Source of the DNA: Croceibacterium atlanticum
Lineage (GTDB): Bacteria; Pseudomonadota; Alphaproteobacteria; Sphingomonadales; Sphingomonadaceae
Assembly (NCBI RefSeq): GCF_001008165.2
Contig: NZ_CP011452.2
Span: forward strand, 496,001-560,000
Length of the DNA: 64,000 nt
Direction: 5' to 3'
In this document: piece after piece, positions 44,933 to 54,170 of the stretch
How positions within the stretch are numbered: position 1 is the first letter of the stretch
How the letters are laid out: each line of letters starts with the position of its first letter
Made by a program: the position numbers and the translations under genes
Notes under the pieces: generated by a model
What the model saw: the letters and a program-made list of their open reading frames with translations, nothing else
Told to the model about the DNA's origin: nothing
Database searches by the model: none

Positions 44933-46552
44933 ATGGCAAGTGGCGCCGCCACGTCAGCGCACCATCAGCCGGACGCGAAGGAAATGCGTCTGGTCATCGC
45001 AGCATCGTCTGCCGGTACGGTGTTCGAATGGTATGATTTCTTCATCTACGGCACGTTAGCGCCGTTAATCGCCGCAGCCTTCTTCCCCAGCGATAATTCG
45101 ACCCTGTCGCTGCTTCTGACCTGGGCGGGTTTTGCCATCGGTTTCGGCTTCCGTCCGCTCGGCGCCATCCTGTTCGGTTTCCTGGGCGACCGGCTTGGCC
45201 GGAAATACACCTTTCTCGTGACGGTGACCCTGATGGGCATAGCCACGGCCGGCGTCGGCCTGATTCCCAGCGCCGAAACCATCGGGCTGGCAGCGCCATT
45301 GATCGTCATCCTGCTGCGTATTCTGCAGGGGCTTGCGCTTGGCGGCGAATATGGCGGTGCGGCCATCTATGTCTCCGAACATTCGCCGCCCGACCGGCGC
45401 GGCTATTTCACCGGTTTCATCCAGGCCAGCGTTGTCGGCGGCTTCGTGCTCAGCCTGGTAGTCGTGCTTGCCTGCCGGTTTCTGATACCGGCCGATATTT
45501 TCGAAAGCTGGGCCTGGCGCCTGCCCTTCCTGCTGTCGATCGTGCTGCTGGCCATTTCGCTGTGGATGCGCATGCGCCTGTCGGAAAGCCCGGTGTTCAA
45601 GGCGATGAAGGAAGAAGGCGCCACATCGTCCAACCCCTTTGTGGAGAGCTTCACCTATCCGGGTAACAAGAAGCGAATCTTCATCGCCCTGTTCGGGGTG
45701 GCATGCGGCCTGACCATAGTTTTCTACACGGCGCTGTTTTCCAGCCTCTCCTTCCTCAAGGGGCCGATGCGGGTGGAAGACACGTTGGCGGAATTGCTGA
45801 TCGGTCTTGCCTGCCTGATGGGACTGTTCTTCTTCGTCTATTTCGGCAGTCTGTCAGACCGCATCGGGCGCAAGAAACCGATCGTGTGGGGCTATATCGC
45901 GTCCCTTCTGCTGCTCTTTCCCTGTTTCTGGGGCATTGCCGCGCTTGCCAATCCGCAGCTTTCCGCTGCGGCAGAACAGGCGCCGGTGGTAATTACCGGG
46001 CCGGATTGCGAATATGATCCTTTCGCGGAAAACCAGTCCACCGCCTGCGGCAAGCTGATGTCGGAATTCTCCGGTCTCGGAATCCCCTATACTGTAAGCA
46101 GTGACGAGGAAGTGACGGTCCGGTTCGGTGCCGAAGTGAAGCGGATCAGCGATTCATCATCCGTTGATCGCGCCACGGTCGAAACCTGGCTGAGTCAGGC
46201 GGGTTACGATCTTTCCGATCAGATTCCGCCAGCCGCCAATATCGTCGGCATCGTGGCCCTGCTGATCGTCCTGTCCGCCCTGTCGGGCGCGACATATGGG
46301 CCGGTGGCTTCGCTCCTGTCGGAAATGTTCCCTGCCAGAATCCGCTACAGCTCCATGTCCATTCCCTATCACATAGGCGCAGGCTATTTCGGCGGTTTCC
46401 TGCCGCTGATCTCGGGCTATATCGTGGCCCGTACTGGCGATATCTTTGCAGGCTTATGGTATACTTGGATTCTTCTGATCGTGGCGCTGGCCGTCGCTCT
46501 CTGGGGGCTCCCTTCGGGGCCTCCGCGCGATTTCGCCGATGACCCTTCCTGA
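44933..46552 (+). CDS. MFS metabolite:proton symporter (MHS family) with extra periplasmic domain
   Basis: The 539-residue protein starts MASGAATSAHHQPDAKEMRL and has the MHS signature FEWYDFFIYGTLAPLIA, GDRLGRK, RILQGLALGGEYGGAAIYVSE and SDRIGRKKP. Typical MHS members are about 430 residues; this one carries a roughly 90-residue hydrophilic insertion (about 338-430, with two Cys in DCEYDP and TACGKL) between two late transmembrane spans, just before IVGIVALLIVLSAL. Substrates in the family are proline/betaine, citrate, ketoglutarate and similar acids. The end overlaps alr by 14 nt. Confidence 0.9.
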   Translation: MASGAATSAHHQPDAKEMRLVIAASSAGTVFEWYDFFIYGTLAPLIAAAFFPSDNSTLSLLLTWAGFAIGFGFRPLGAILFGFLGDRLGRKYTFLVTVTLMGIATAGVGLIPSAETIGLAAPLIVILLRILQGLALGGEYGGAAIYVSEHSPPDRRGYFTGFIQASVVGGFVLSLVVVLACRFLIPADIFESWAWRLPFLLSIVLLAISLWMRMRLSESPVFKAMKEEGATSSNPFVESFTYPGNKKRIFIALFGVACGLTIVFYTALFSSLSFLKGPMRVEDTLAELLIGLACLMGLFFFVYFGSLSDRIGRKKPIVWGYIASLLLLFPCFWGIAALANPQLSAAAEQAPVVITGPDCEYDPFAENQSTACGKLMSEFSGLGIPYTVSSDEEVTVRFGAEVKRISDSSSVDRATVETWLSQAGYDLSDQIPPAANIVGIVALLIVLSALSGATYGPVASLLSEMFPARIRYSSMSIPYHIGAGYFGGFLPLISGYIVARTGDIFAGLWYTWILLIVALAVALWGLPSGPPRDFADDPS

Positions 46553-47591
46553 ACTGCCGCCATCGACGCTGCGGCTGCAAATCGACAAGGGCGCCCTGGC
46601 GCATAATTGGCGGGAACTGGATCGGCTGTCCGGCACGGCCCGGGCCGGGGCCGCGGTAAAGGCCAGTTGCTATGGCCTGGGCGTGGATCACGTGGTCCCG
46701 GTGCTGGAAGAGGCGGGGGCGCGCGATTTCTTCGTCGCCCATTGGGCGGAAGTGCCCGCCGTCATGCAGCATGTTCCGGCGGAGTGCATTTCCGTTCTGC
46801 ACGGGCCATTGGGCGAGGCTGACATTCGCTTTGCCAAGGAAACCGGTGCAAGGCCGGTGATCAACAGCCTCTATCAGGCCCGGCTCTGGCGCGATGCCGG
46901 TGGCGGGCCCTGCGATGTCATGGTCGATACGGGCATGAATCGCCTCGGCCTGTCGATGGCGGAAATCGGCGAAGCCATCGTGTCGGATCTGCAAATCCAT
47001 ACACTGATCTCGCACCTCGCTTCGGCGGATGAAGATGTGGCGTTAAATGCGTTGCAACTGGAACGCTTTACCGCAGCGGCGCAGCAAGTGCCCGCGCAGT
47101 GCCGCAGCCTCGCCAACAGCGCCGGCATAGCTCTGGGCGCAAGCTACGCCTTCGACCTTACTCGCCCCGGTCTGGCCCTGTATGGCGGCATTCCGCATCC
47201 CGGCCTTGCGGGCCGAATCCGGCAGGTCGCCTGCCCGCAGGCCCAGGTGCTGCAATTGCGTGATCTCTCGCCCGGCGACACGGTGGGCTATAACGCCACC
47301 TTTACCGCCCGCCGGGCCATGCGCTCCGCGACCGTCTCGCTCGGCTATGCCGATGGTTTTCTGCGCAGCTGGGCCAAGGCAGGAATGCTGATGCATAATG
47401 GGACGGAGCTGCCAATCCTGGGGCGCGTTTCGATGGACCTGGTAATTGTTGATTGCGGCGCAGCATCGCAGCTGCGCGAAGGGGATTGGCTGGATCTGGA
47501 ATATGACCTGCCGCGCGCGGCGCAGCTCAGCGGATTGTCGCAATATGAACTGCTGACCCTACTGGGCCGAAGGTTTTGCCGTACTGCATGA
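46539..47591 (+). CDS. alr: Alanine racemase
   Basis: This PLP enzyme makes D-alanine for peptidoglycan. The 350-residue protein has the PLP lysine at Lys41 in AVKASCYGLG (usual KADAYGHG, so Ser and Cys replace Asp and Ala), VDTGMNRLG, TLISHLASAD, RPGLALYGG, GDTVGYNATF with the catalytic Tyr, and GRVSMDLVIVDCG. The start ATG at 46539 lies 14 nt inside the transporter gene. The departures from consensus near Lys41 are unusual, but all catalytic positions are present. Confidence 0.92.
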   Translation: MTLPELPPSTLRLQIDKGALAHNWRELDRLSGTARAGAAVKASCYGLGVDHVVPVLEEAGARDFFVAHWAEVPAVMQHVPAECISVLHGPLGEADIRFAKETGARPVINSLYQARLWRDAGGGPCDVMVDTGMNRLGLSMAEIGEAIVSDLQIHTLISHLASADEDVALNALQLERFTAAAQQVPAQCRSLANSAGIALGASYAFDLTRPGLALYGGIPHPGLAGRIRQVACPQAQVLQLRDLSPGDTVGYNATFTARRAMRSATVSLGYADGFLRSWAKAGMLMHNGTELPILGRVSMDLVIVDCGAASQLREGDWLDLEYDLPRAAQLSGLSQYELLTLLGRRFCRTA

Positions 47592-47599
47592 TGTCAATC

Positions 47600-47621
47600 A
47601 TGTTGCACCGCATATGTTGCA
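47600..47621. promoter_or_regulatory. Direct repeats before phaR (possible PhaR operator)
   Basis: ATGTTGCA occurs twice, at 47600-47607 and 47614-47621, 14 nt apart start to start, within the 71-nt gap between alr and phaR. PhaR proteins bind TGC/GCA-rich sites and autoregulate, so these are candidate operator half-sites. Confidence 0.4.
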
Positions 47622-47662
47622 AGTGCTAAGAAGTTTTCACTACAGCAAAAGGGAGCGTGCTG

Positions 47663-48223
47663 ATGGCGTCGGAGAAAGAACAGGGCCAAGATCCTGTCAT
47701 TATCAAGAAATACGCTAATCGGCGCCTCTACAACACCAAGTCGTCCAGCTACATCACTCTCGACGATCTTTCGCGGATGACCCGTGAAGGGATCGATTTC
47801 CAGGTGCTCGATGCCAAGACGGGCAATGATATCACCCATGCCGTGCTGACCCAGATCATCATGGAGGAAGAGGCGAGCGGGGAGCAGATGCTGCCCATCA
47901 GTTTCCTGCGCCAGTTGATCTCCATGTATGGCAATTCCATGCAGGCGCTGATGCCGCATTACCTGGAAGCGAGCATGGATAATTTCCGCGCCAACCAGTT
48001 GAAGTTACAGGAAACCTGGAAGGCCAGCATGGGGCCGGACGCCTTTGCCAAGCTGGCCGAAACGAACATGAAGATGTTCGAGGCGGCAACCAGCGCCTTC
48101 ATGCCCGGCAAGCAGGGGGCGGCGGCTGCCCCGGAATCCAGATCGTCCGGCAATGACGATCTCGAGGCATTACGCAACCAAATGGCGGAAATGCAGAAAA
48201 AACTCGACGAAATGGGCAAGTAG
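47663..48223 (+). CDS. phaR: Polyhydroxyalkanoate synthesis repressor PhaR
   Basis: PhaR senses PHA granules and represses phasin and its own gene. The 186-residue protein has the PHB/PHA accumulation regulator DNA-binding domain (IIKKYANRRLYNTKSSSYITLDDL, about 13-72) and the following PHB_acc region, then a Gly/Ala-poor C-terminal helix (EALRNQMAEMQKKLDEM). ATG 47663 lies 7 nt after GGGAG; a GTG at 47657 is less likely. It suggests that the organism stores PHA, though no pha synthesis gene is in the window. Confidence 0.95.
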   Translation: MASEKEQGQDPVIIKKYANRRLYNTKSSSYITLDDLSRMTREGIDFQVLDAKTGNDITHAVLTQIIMEEEASGEQMLPISFLRQLISMYGNSMQALMPHYLEASMDNFRANQLKLQETWKASMGPDAFAKLAETNMKMFEAATSAFMPGKQGAAAAPESRSSGNDDLEALRNQMAEMQKKLDEMGK

Positions 48224-48307
48224 TTTTTCGCAGGCTTACTTCTCTCTCGACACCCGGAGAGGCGCGAGGCTAGGGGGCCCGTTCTGTCAAGATTCCGGGT
48301 GAGTCCA

Positions 48308-49849
48308 ATGTCGAATATCCGCCACGCCCTGACCATCAAGCGCGAAGACGATTTTGCGCAGTGGTATCAGGAAGTCGTTTCCGCTGCAGATATGGCAGAA
48401 GAATCCGGCGTGCGCGGCTGCATGGTCATCAAGCCCTGGGGTTATGGCATCTGGGAACGCATCCAGCGCCTGATGGACGAACGCATCAAGGCCGCCGGCG
48501 TCCAGAACTGCTATTTCCCGATCTTCATCCCGCTCGCCAATTTTGAACGCGAAGCCGCGCATGTCGAAGGCTTCGCCAAGGAAATGGCAGTCGTCACCCA
48601 TCACCGGCTGATCGCGGATGGCAAGGGCGGGCTGGTGCCCGATCCCGAAGCGAAGCTGGAAGAACCGCTGGTCGTCCGCCCGACATCGGAAACGATCATC
48701 GGCGACGCGATGAGCCGCTGGATCCAGAGCTGGCGCGACCTGCCGCTGATGACCAACCAATGGGCCAATGTCGTTCGGTGGGAAATGCGCACCCGCATGT
48801 TCCTGCGCACCAGCGAATTCCTCTGGCAGGAAGGCCATACCGCGCATGACAGCCGGGACGGCGCCATGGAAGAAACGCTGCGCGCACTGGAAATGTATCG
48901 CAGTTTTGCCGAAGACGTGCTCGCCATCCCGGTCGTCGCAGGCGAAAAGCCGGAGAATGAGCGTTTCCCCGGCGCCGTCGCGACCTATTCGATCGAAGCG
49001 ATGATGCAGGATGGCAAGGCTTTGCAGGCCGGCACCACGCATTATCTCGGCACCAATTTTGCGGAGGCTGCCAATATCCGGTTCCAGGACCGTGAAGGCA
49101 CGCAGCAGCTATGCCATACGACGAGCTGGGGCACGTCCACGCGCCTGATCGGCGGTCTCATCATGACCCATGGCGACGATGACGGTTTGCGCGTGCCGCC
49201 CGCCATCGCCCCGCATCAGGTCGTGATCCTGCCGATGCTGCGGGACAAGCCGGAAGATTCTGCCCTTCTCGATTATTGCGAGGAATTGCGCGCCGCGATT
49301 GCCCACGAACAGGTTCTGGGCGAACCGATACGCGTGCTGCTCGATCGCAAGCCGGGCAAGGCTGCGGGCAAGCGCTGGGACTGGGTGCGCAAAGGGGCCC
49401 CGGTCATCATCGAAGTGGGCGGCCGGGACATGGCCGGTGGCAAGGTTTCCATGCTGCGGCGTGACAGGTTGTGGGGCGAAGATGGGAAGCCCGATTTCTC
49501 CTATCCCTCACGCGATGAAGCGCGCGCTTCCATCGCGGATCTGCTGGTGGACATACAGGCCTCGCTCTATGGGGAGGCCAAGGAACGGCGCGAAGCGAAT
49601 ATCGTTCGCGACATCAGTAGCTTCGATGAACTCGCCGAATTCTATGGCGAGAACCAGCGCTATCCGGGCTGGGTCGAAGTGCAATGGTCGCGCCCGACCG
49701 GGGACGAACTGTCCAAGGTGGTCGAAAAGCTGAAATCGCTGAAGCTGACTTTCCGCAATGTGCCGATGGACCGGGGCGCTCCAAACGGAAAATGCCTTTT
49801 CACTGGCGATGACGCGGTTGAGTGGATCTACGTCGCCCGCGCATATTGA
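48308..49849 (+). CDS. proS: Proline--tRNA ligase (archaeal/eukaryotic-like type)
   Basis: This class II synthetase charges tRNA-Pro. The 513-residue protein starts MSNIRHALTIKREDDFAQWY and has the features of the archaeal/eukaryotic-like (type 3) branch: GCMVIKPWGYGIWERIQ, FPIFIPLANFEREAAHVEGF, VRPTSETIIGDAMSRWI, RTSEFLWQEGHTAH, GTTHYLGTNFAEAA, an anticodon domain (PHQVVILPM) and a C-terminal extension ending in Tyr. It has no INS editing domain between motifs 2 and 3. It is not the roughly 440-residue form found in many alphaproteobacteria. It is alone between phaR and rnr. Confidence 0.95.
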   Translation: MSNIRHALTIKREDDFAQWYQEVVSAADMAEESGVRGCMVIKPWGYGIWERIQRLMDERIKAAGVQNCYFPIFIPLANFEREAAHVEGFAKEMAVVTHHRLIADGKGGLVPDPEAKLEEPLVVRPTSETIIGDAMSRWIQSWRDLPLMTNQWANVVRWEMRTRMFLRTSEFLWQEGHTAHDSRDGAMEETLRALEMYRSFAEDVLAIPVVAGEKPENERFPGAVATYSIEAMMQDGKALQAGTTHYLGTNFAEAANIRFQDREGTQQLCHTTSWGTSTRLIGGLIMTHGDDDGLRVPPAIAPHQVVILPMLRDKPEDSALLDYCEELRAAIAHEQVLGEPIRVLLDRKPGKAAGKRWDWVRKGAPVIIEVGGRDMAGGKVSMLRRDRLWGEDGKPDFSYPSRDEARASIADLLVDIQASLYGEAKERREANIVRDISSFDELAEFYGENQRYPGWVEVQWSRPTGDELSKVVEKLKSLKLTFRNVPMDRGAPNGKCLFTGDDAVEWIYVARAY

Positions 49850-49992
49850 TCCGGGCGATCGATCCCTTTCTTCCTGCATATGGGCGGTTACGCCCTGTTT
49901 GCCGAAGGGATCGAAACCCTGCCGCCAGAACTGTCCCCGGCGAAGCGCTCTCTCCGCTTGTGGCCGGGTGAACATGCGCCCATATCGCGTGG

Positions 49993-52266
49993 ATGGCTAA
50001 ACGACCGACACCCGGCTTGCCCTCACGCAAGCAGGTACTTGAATTCATCCAGACGTCCGAAACCCCGGCCGGAAAGCGTGAGATTGCGCGTCATTTCGGG
50101 CTGAAGGGGCAAGAGAAGATCGCCCTCAAGGCCCTGTTGAAGGACATGGCCGAGGAAGGGCTGATCGACGGCAGGCGAACCGCCTATCACCGCATGGGCG
50201 GTGTGCCCAAGGTCACCGTCTTGCGCGTGGTCGATATCGAAGATGGCGAGGCGATTGCCATTCCCGACAACTGGCAGCCCGATGATGCCACGCCGCCGCC
50301 CCGGCTGAGGTTGAAGGAAAGCAAGAAGGGCGGGGCGCTGCGTTCCGGCGACCGCGTGCTCGCCCGGACGGAAGAAACCGGCAGCGGATGGCGCGCCTTC
50401 CCGATGAAGAAGCTGCCTTCGCGCAGCGATTCCCTGTTGGGCGTGGTGGAAATGGATGGCGGCGGCAAACCGTGGCTGGCCCCGGTGGACAAGCGAATCC
50501 GCAATTCCTCCCCCATTGCCGACCTTGGCGGAGCGGAAGAGGGCAATCTCGTCCTCGCCGAACCGGCCGGACGATCCCCGCGCTCGGGCGTGAAAGTCAC
50601 TGAAGTCCTGGGCGATCCGCTCGCGCCGAAGAGCTACAGCCTGATCGCGATCCACAAGCACGGCATTCCACATATTTTCCCGGAAGAAGTGCTGAAAGAA
50701 GGCGAAGAGGCCGCTCGCCTGCCGCTGAGCGAGGAGAAGCGGGAAGATCTGCGCCACCTGCCCATCGTCGCCATCGACCCCGCCGATGCCCGCGATCATG
50801 ACGATGCGATCTGGGCTGAACCGGACGGGGAGGGCGGTTTCCGCGCCCTGGTGGCGATTGCCGATGTCAGCTTCTATGTCCGCCCCGGCGGCGCACTGGA
50901 TCGGGAAGCCAGGAAACGCGGCAATTCCGTCTATTTCCCGGACCGCGTGGTGCCCATGCTGCCCGAGGTGCTGAGCACCGATGTCTGTTCCTTGCGCGAA
51001 GGGGAAACCCGCGCGGCGATGGCGTGCCATCTTTCCATCAGCGCGGAAGGCAAGGTGACGTCATGGCGCTTCACCCGCGCGCTGGTGAATATTGCCGAAA
51101 CCATTGCCTATGAGGATGCGCAGGAACGGATCGACAATGGCACAGCCTCCGAACCGCTGCAGAATCTGTGGGGTGCGTGGAAGCTCCTCGCCTCTGCCCG
51201 CGACGCCCGCGATCCGCTGGAACTGGATCTGCCGGAACGCCGCGTCCTGCTGGATGAAAAGGGGCGCATCACCGAAATCGCCGTGAGAGAACGGCTCGAT
51301 GCGCATCGCGTGGTGGAAGATTTCATGATCGCGGCCAATGTCGCGGCGGCCAAGGCGCTGGAGAGCAAGGCCTCGCCGGTCGTCTATCGCGTGCATGAGC
51401 CGCCGACCCGTGAAAAGCTCATCGCGCTGCGGGAATATTTCGACTCGATCGGCAAGAATCTTGCCCTGGGGCAGGTCATCACGCCCGGCCTGTTCAACCG
51501 CATGATCAAGGATATTTCCGATCCCGGCGAAAAGGCGCTGGTGATGGAGGCGGTCCTTCGCAGCCAGACGCAGGCCTATTACGGCCCCAGCAATGCGGGG
51601 CATTTCGGGCTTGCTCTTGGCAGTTATGCGCATTTCACTTCGCCGATCCGGCGTTATGCCGATCTGCTCGTGCATCGTGCGCTGGTTGATGCATTCGGGC
51701 TGGAACAGCCAAAGCCGAAGGGGGCAATTCCCGACGGCACCGGCTTGTCGGATAAGGATCGGGCCGATCTTTCCAAGGTCACCGACGCGATCAGCCAGAG
51801 TGAACGCCGCGCGATGGAGGCGGAGCGGGACACGATCGATCGCTATGTCGCCGCATGGCTGGCGGGCCGGGTGGGCGAGACATTCCGGTGCCGCATCACC
51901 GGGGTCCAGAAATTCGGCTTTTTCGCCACGATTGCCGGTCTCGGCGGGGATGGGCTGGTGCCCGTATCGGCGCTGGGGCGCGAATATTTCAGCTATGACG
52001 AAGGCGCGCGTGCCCTCGTCGGAGAGCATAGCGGCACAATCTACACGGTCGGCGACATGCTCGATCTCAAGCTGGCCGAATCGAATCCGCTCACCGGCGC
52101 GCTGAAATTCGAACCGCTGGACGCTGATGGCCAGGCTATCGAACCGCGTGGAAAGCGCCCGCCGCCCAAGCGGAAATCCAAGCCCAAGACCCAAGGTAAA
52201 TATGCCGAGGGCAAGCGCGGCCGGCCGGCCAATATCCGCCACCAGGGGCGCAAGAGGAAGAAATAG
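49993..52266 (+). CDS. rnr: Ribonuclease R
   Basis: This 3'-5' exoribonuclease degrades structured RNA. The 757-residue protein has a winged-helix N-terminus (about 8-75), cold-shock-like domains, the RNB catalytic domain (AIDPADARDHDDAIW with the metal-binding aspartates, FPDRVVPMLPE, YGPSNAGHFGLAL, FTSPIRRYADLLVHR), an S1 domain (about 630-710) and a Lys-rich basic tail (RKRKK). The 143 nt before it hold no gene. It converges on the stress-protein gene. Confidence 0.97.
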   Translation: MAKRPTPGLPSRKQVLEFIQTSETPAGKREIARHFGLKGQEKIALKALLKDMAEEGLIDGRRTAYHRMGGVPKVTVLRVVDIEDGEAIAIPDNWQPDDATPPPRLRLKESKKGGALRSGDRVLARTEETGSGWRAFPMKKLPSRSDSLLGVVEMDGGGKPWLAPVDKRIRNSSPIADLGGAEEGNLVLAEPAGRSPRSGVKVTEVLGDPLAPKSYSLIAIHKHGIPHIFPEEVLKEGEEAARLPLSEEKREDLRHLPIVAIDPADARDHDDAIWAEPDGEGGFRALVAIADVSFYVRPGGALDREARKRGNSVYFPDRVVPMLPEVLSTDVCSLREGETRAAMACHLSISAEGKVTSWRFTRALVNIAETIAYEDAQERIDNGTASEPLQNLWGAWKLLASARDARDPLELDLPERRVLLDEKGRITEIAVRERLDAHRVVEDFMIAANVAAAKALESKASPVVYRVHEPPTREKLIALREYFDSIGKNLALGQVITPGLFNRMIKDISDPGEKALVMEAVLRSQTQAYYGPSNAGHFGLALGSYAHFTSPIRRYADLLVHRALVDAFGLEQPKPKGAIPDGTGLSDKDRADLSKVTDAISQSERRAMEAERDTIDRYVAAWLAGRVGETFRCRITGVQKFGFFATIAGLGGDGLVPVSALGREYFSYDEGARALVGEHSGTIYTVGDMLDLKLAESNPLTGALKFEPLDADGQAIEPRGKRPPPKRKSKPKTQGKYAEGKRGRPANIRHQGRKRKK

Positions 52267-52290
52267 AGCCTTCTCCCGGAAGACCCCGGT

Positions 52291-52743
52291 TCAGCTCAGG
52301 CGATCGAGTTCCGCGTCGTCCAGGCGGCCGGGCACGATGAAGAGCGGGCATGGCAACGATCCCGCCGCGGCCGAAAAGTGGGTGACCAGCGGGCCAGGCG
52401 CGCCTTCGGGCGCGGCGGCCAGCACCAGTGCGGCAACCTCCGGATGTTCGGAGAGGAATTCGTTGATCACCGTCTTGCCGTCACCCATGCGGACGGCGAT
52501 CTGCGGCATCTTGCCGCCTTCGCTCATCAATTCGCCCGCCGCGCTGTTGGCCAGCACTTCGGCCCGGTCGCGGGCCTCTTCCTCGATCGTGGCCTGCACC
52601 CCGCCAAAGGCGCTGAAGGCCTGTTTCGGCACGATGGCCAGAATATGCACGGAACCGCCGGTCTTGGCCGCGCGGCGCGATGCGAAACGCAGCGCGCTAT
52701 GCGCTTCTTCCGTCTCGTCGATGATCACCAGATAGACGCGCAT
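52291..52743 (-). CDS. Universal stress protein family
   Basis: The 150-residue protein starts MRVYLVIIDETEEAHSALRFA at ATG 52743, after GGGAGGGAGC. It is a single UspA domain, with VHILAIVP and the strand-loop ending PLFIVPG. The ATP-binding motif G-2x-G-9x-GS/T is absent: the position reads LAAAPEGAPGPLVTHF. So it may not bind ATP, like the UspA-type members. It is divergent from pdhC, 139 nt apart. An in-frame extension to 53517 is only a shadow of pdhC. Confidence 0.88.
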   Translation of the reverse strand: MRVYLVIIDETEEAHSALRFASRRAAKTGGSVHILAIVPKQAFSAFGGVQATIEEEARDRAEVLANSAAGELMSEGGKMPQIAVRMGDGKTVINEFLSEHPEVAALVLAAAPEGAPGPLVTHFSAAAGSLPCPLFIVPGRLDDAELDRLS

Positions 52744-52882
52744 AATGCTCCCTCCCGTCGGCGCGAATATCGTGACAAAGCAATAGCGGCGCAAGAACCT
52801 TGCTCCCGCGCCGCAAATTGGCCAGAGACGGGCCGAAACCGGCAAACAGAACAACGCCACAGGAAGGATACCGCGAACCGCC

Positions 52883-54169
52883 ATGTCGATCGCTATAAAG
52901 ATGCCCGCCCTGTCCCCCACAATGGAGGAGGGCACGCTCGCCAAGTGGCTCGTGAAGGTAGGCGACCAGGTCTCTGCCGGCGATATCATGGCAGAGATTG
53001 AAACCGACAAGGCGACGATGGAATTCGAAGCCGTGGATGAAGGCGTAATCGCGCATATTTCCGTGGATGAAGGCACGGAAGGCGTGAAGGTCGGCACCGT
53101 GATCGCCACGCTGGCGGAAGAGGGTGAAGACCCCGCCGATGTGCAGCCTGCCAGCGGTGAGGCATCCGCTCCCGCCGCCGCGCCGAAGGAAGAAGCCGCG
53201 CCCGCACCGGCTCCCACCCCTGCTCCGGCACCCGCCGCCGCTTCTGCCCCGCCGCAGGCCGTTGCTCCTTCGGGCGACCGAATCATCGCTTCGCCGCTGG
53301 CCAAGCGGATCGCCGCCGACAAGGGGCTGGACCTGTCCGCCATCAAGGGCAGCGGCCCGAATGGCCGCATCGTGAAGGCCGATGTCGAAAACGCCAAGCC
53401 GGGCGCAGCCGCCCCGGCTGAAGCGCCTGCCGCTGCGCCCGCGCCCGCAGCCGCTCCGGTCGAGGCGCAGGACTTCGGCATTCCGCATGAGGAGGAGAAA
53501 CTCTCCAACATGCGCAAGACGATTGCCCGCCGCCTGTCCGAATCGAAGCAGCAGGTTCCGCATATCTATCTGACGGTGGATATCCGCCTGGATGCATTGC
53601 TGAAGCTGCGCGGGGAACTGAATGCCGCGCTGGAACCGCAGGGCGTAAAGCTTTCGGTCAATGATCTGCTGATCAAGGCGCTGGCCAAGGCGCTGGTGGC
53701 GGTGCCGAGCTGCAATGTGCAGTTCGCCGGCGACAAGCTGCTGAAATTCACCCGCGCCGATGTGTCGGTGGCGGTTTCCATCCCGTCCGGCCTGATCACG
53801 CCGATCATCAAGGATGCCGGAAGCAAGGCGATCAGTGCCATTTCCACCGAGATGAAGGATCTCGCCGGGCGCGCCCGTGAAGGCAAATTGCAGCCGGAAG
53901 AATATCAGGGCGGCACGGCCAGCCTGTCCAATATGGGCATGTTCGGCATCAAGCAGTTCGAAGCCATCATCAATCCGCCGCAGGGCATGATCATGGCGAT
54001 CGGCGCAGGCGAGAAGCGGCCCTATGTCGTGGACGATGCACTGCAGATCGCCACGGTGATGAGCGCCACGGGCAGCTTCGATCACCGCGCGATCGATGGT
54101 GCCGATGGCGCCGCACTGATGAAGGCCTTCAAGGAATATTGCGAGGCGCCGCTGGGCCTGGTGGCCTGA
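52883..54169 (+). CDS. pdhC: Dihydrolipoamide acetyltransferase (E2) of pyruvate dehydrogenase
   Basis: This is the core E2 subunit, which transfers the acetyl group to CoA. The 428-residue protein has one lipoyl domain (1-80, Lys43 in [10 protein letters not shown]), an Ala/Pro linker (about 88-130), a peripheral subunit-binding domain ([28 protein letters not shown]), a second Ala/Pro linker, and the catalytic domain ending in [13 protein letters not shown] with the catalytic His. E1 genes are not in the window; the E3 gene lpd follows about 1 kb downstream. Confidence 0.97.
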   Translation: MSIAIKMPALSPTMEEGTLAKWLVKVGDQVSAGDIMAEIETDKATMEFEAVDEGVIAHISVDEGTEGVKVGTVIATLAEEGEDPADVQPASGEASAPAAAPKEEAAPAPAPTPAPAPAAASAPPQAVAPSGDRIIASPLAKRIAADKGLDLSAIKGSGPNGRIVKADVENAKPGAAAPAEAPAAAPAPAAAPVEAQDFGIPHEEEKLSNMRKTIARRLSESKQQVPHIYLTVDIRLDALLKLRGELNAALEPQGVKLSVNDLLIKALAKALVAVPSCNVQFAGDKLLKFTRADVSVAVSIPSGLITPIIKDAGSKAISAISTEMKDLAGRAREGKLQPEEYQGGTASLSNMGMFGIKQFEAIINPPQGMIMAIGAGEKRPYVVDDALQIATVMSATGSFDHRAIDGADGAALMKAFKEYCEAPLGLVA

Positions 54170-54170
54170 G

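Noticed and set aside
49880-50104. 74-codon frame between proS and rnr
   Set aside because: It runs into rnr in another frame, with no conserved features; the 143-nt gap is better read as non-coding.
50023-52242. Two long antisense frames opposite rnr
   Set aside because: Same codon-bias effect; the sense strand has complete RNase R motifs.
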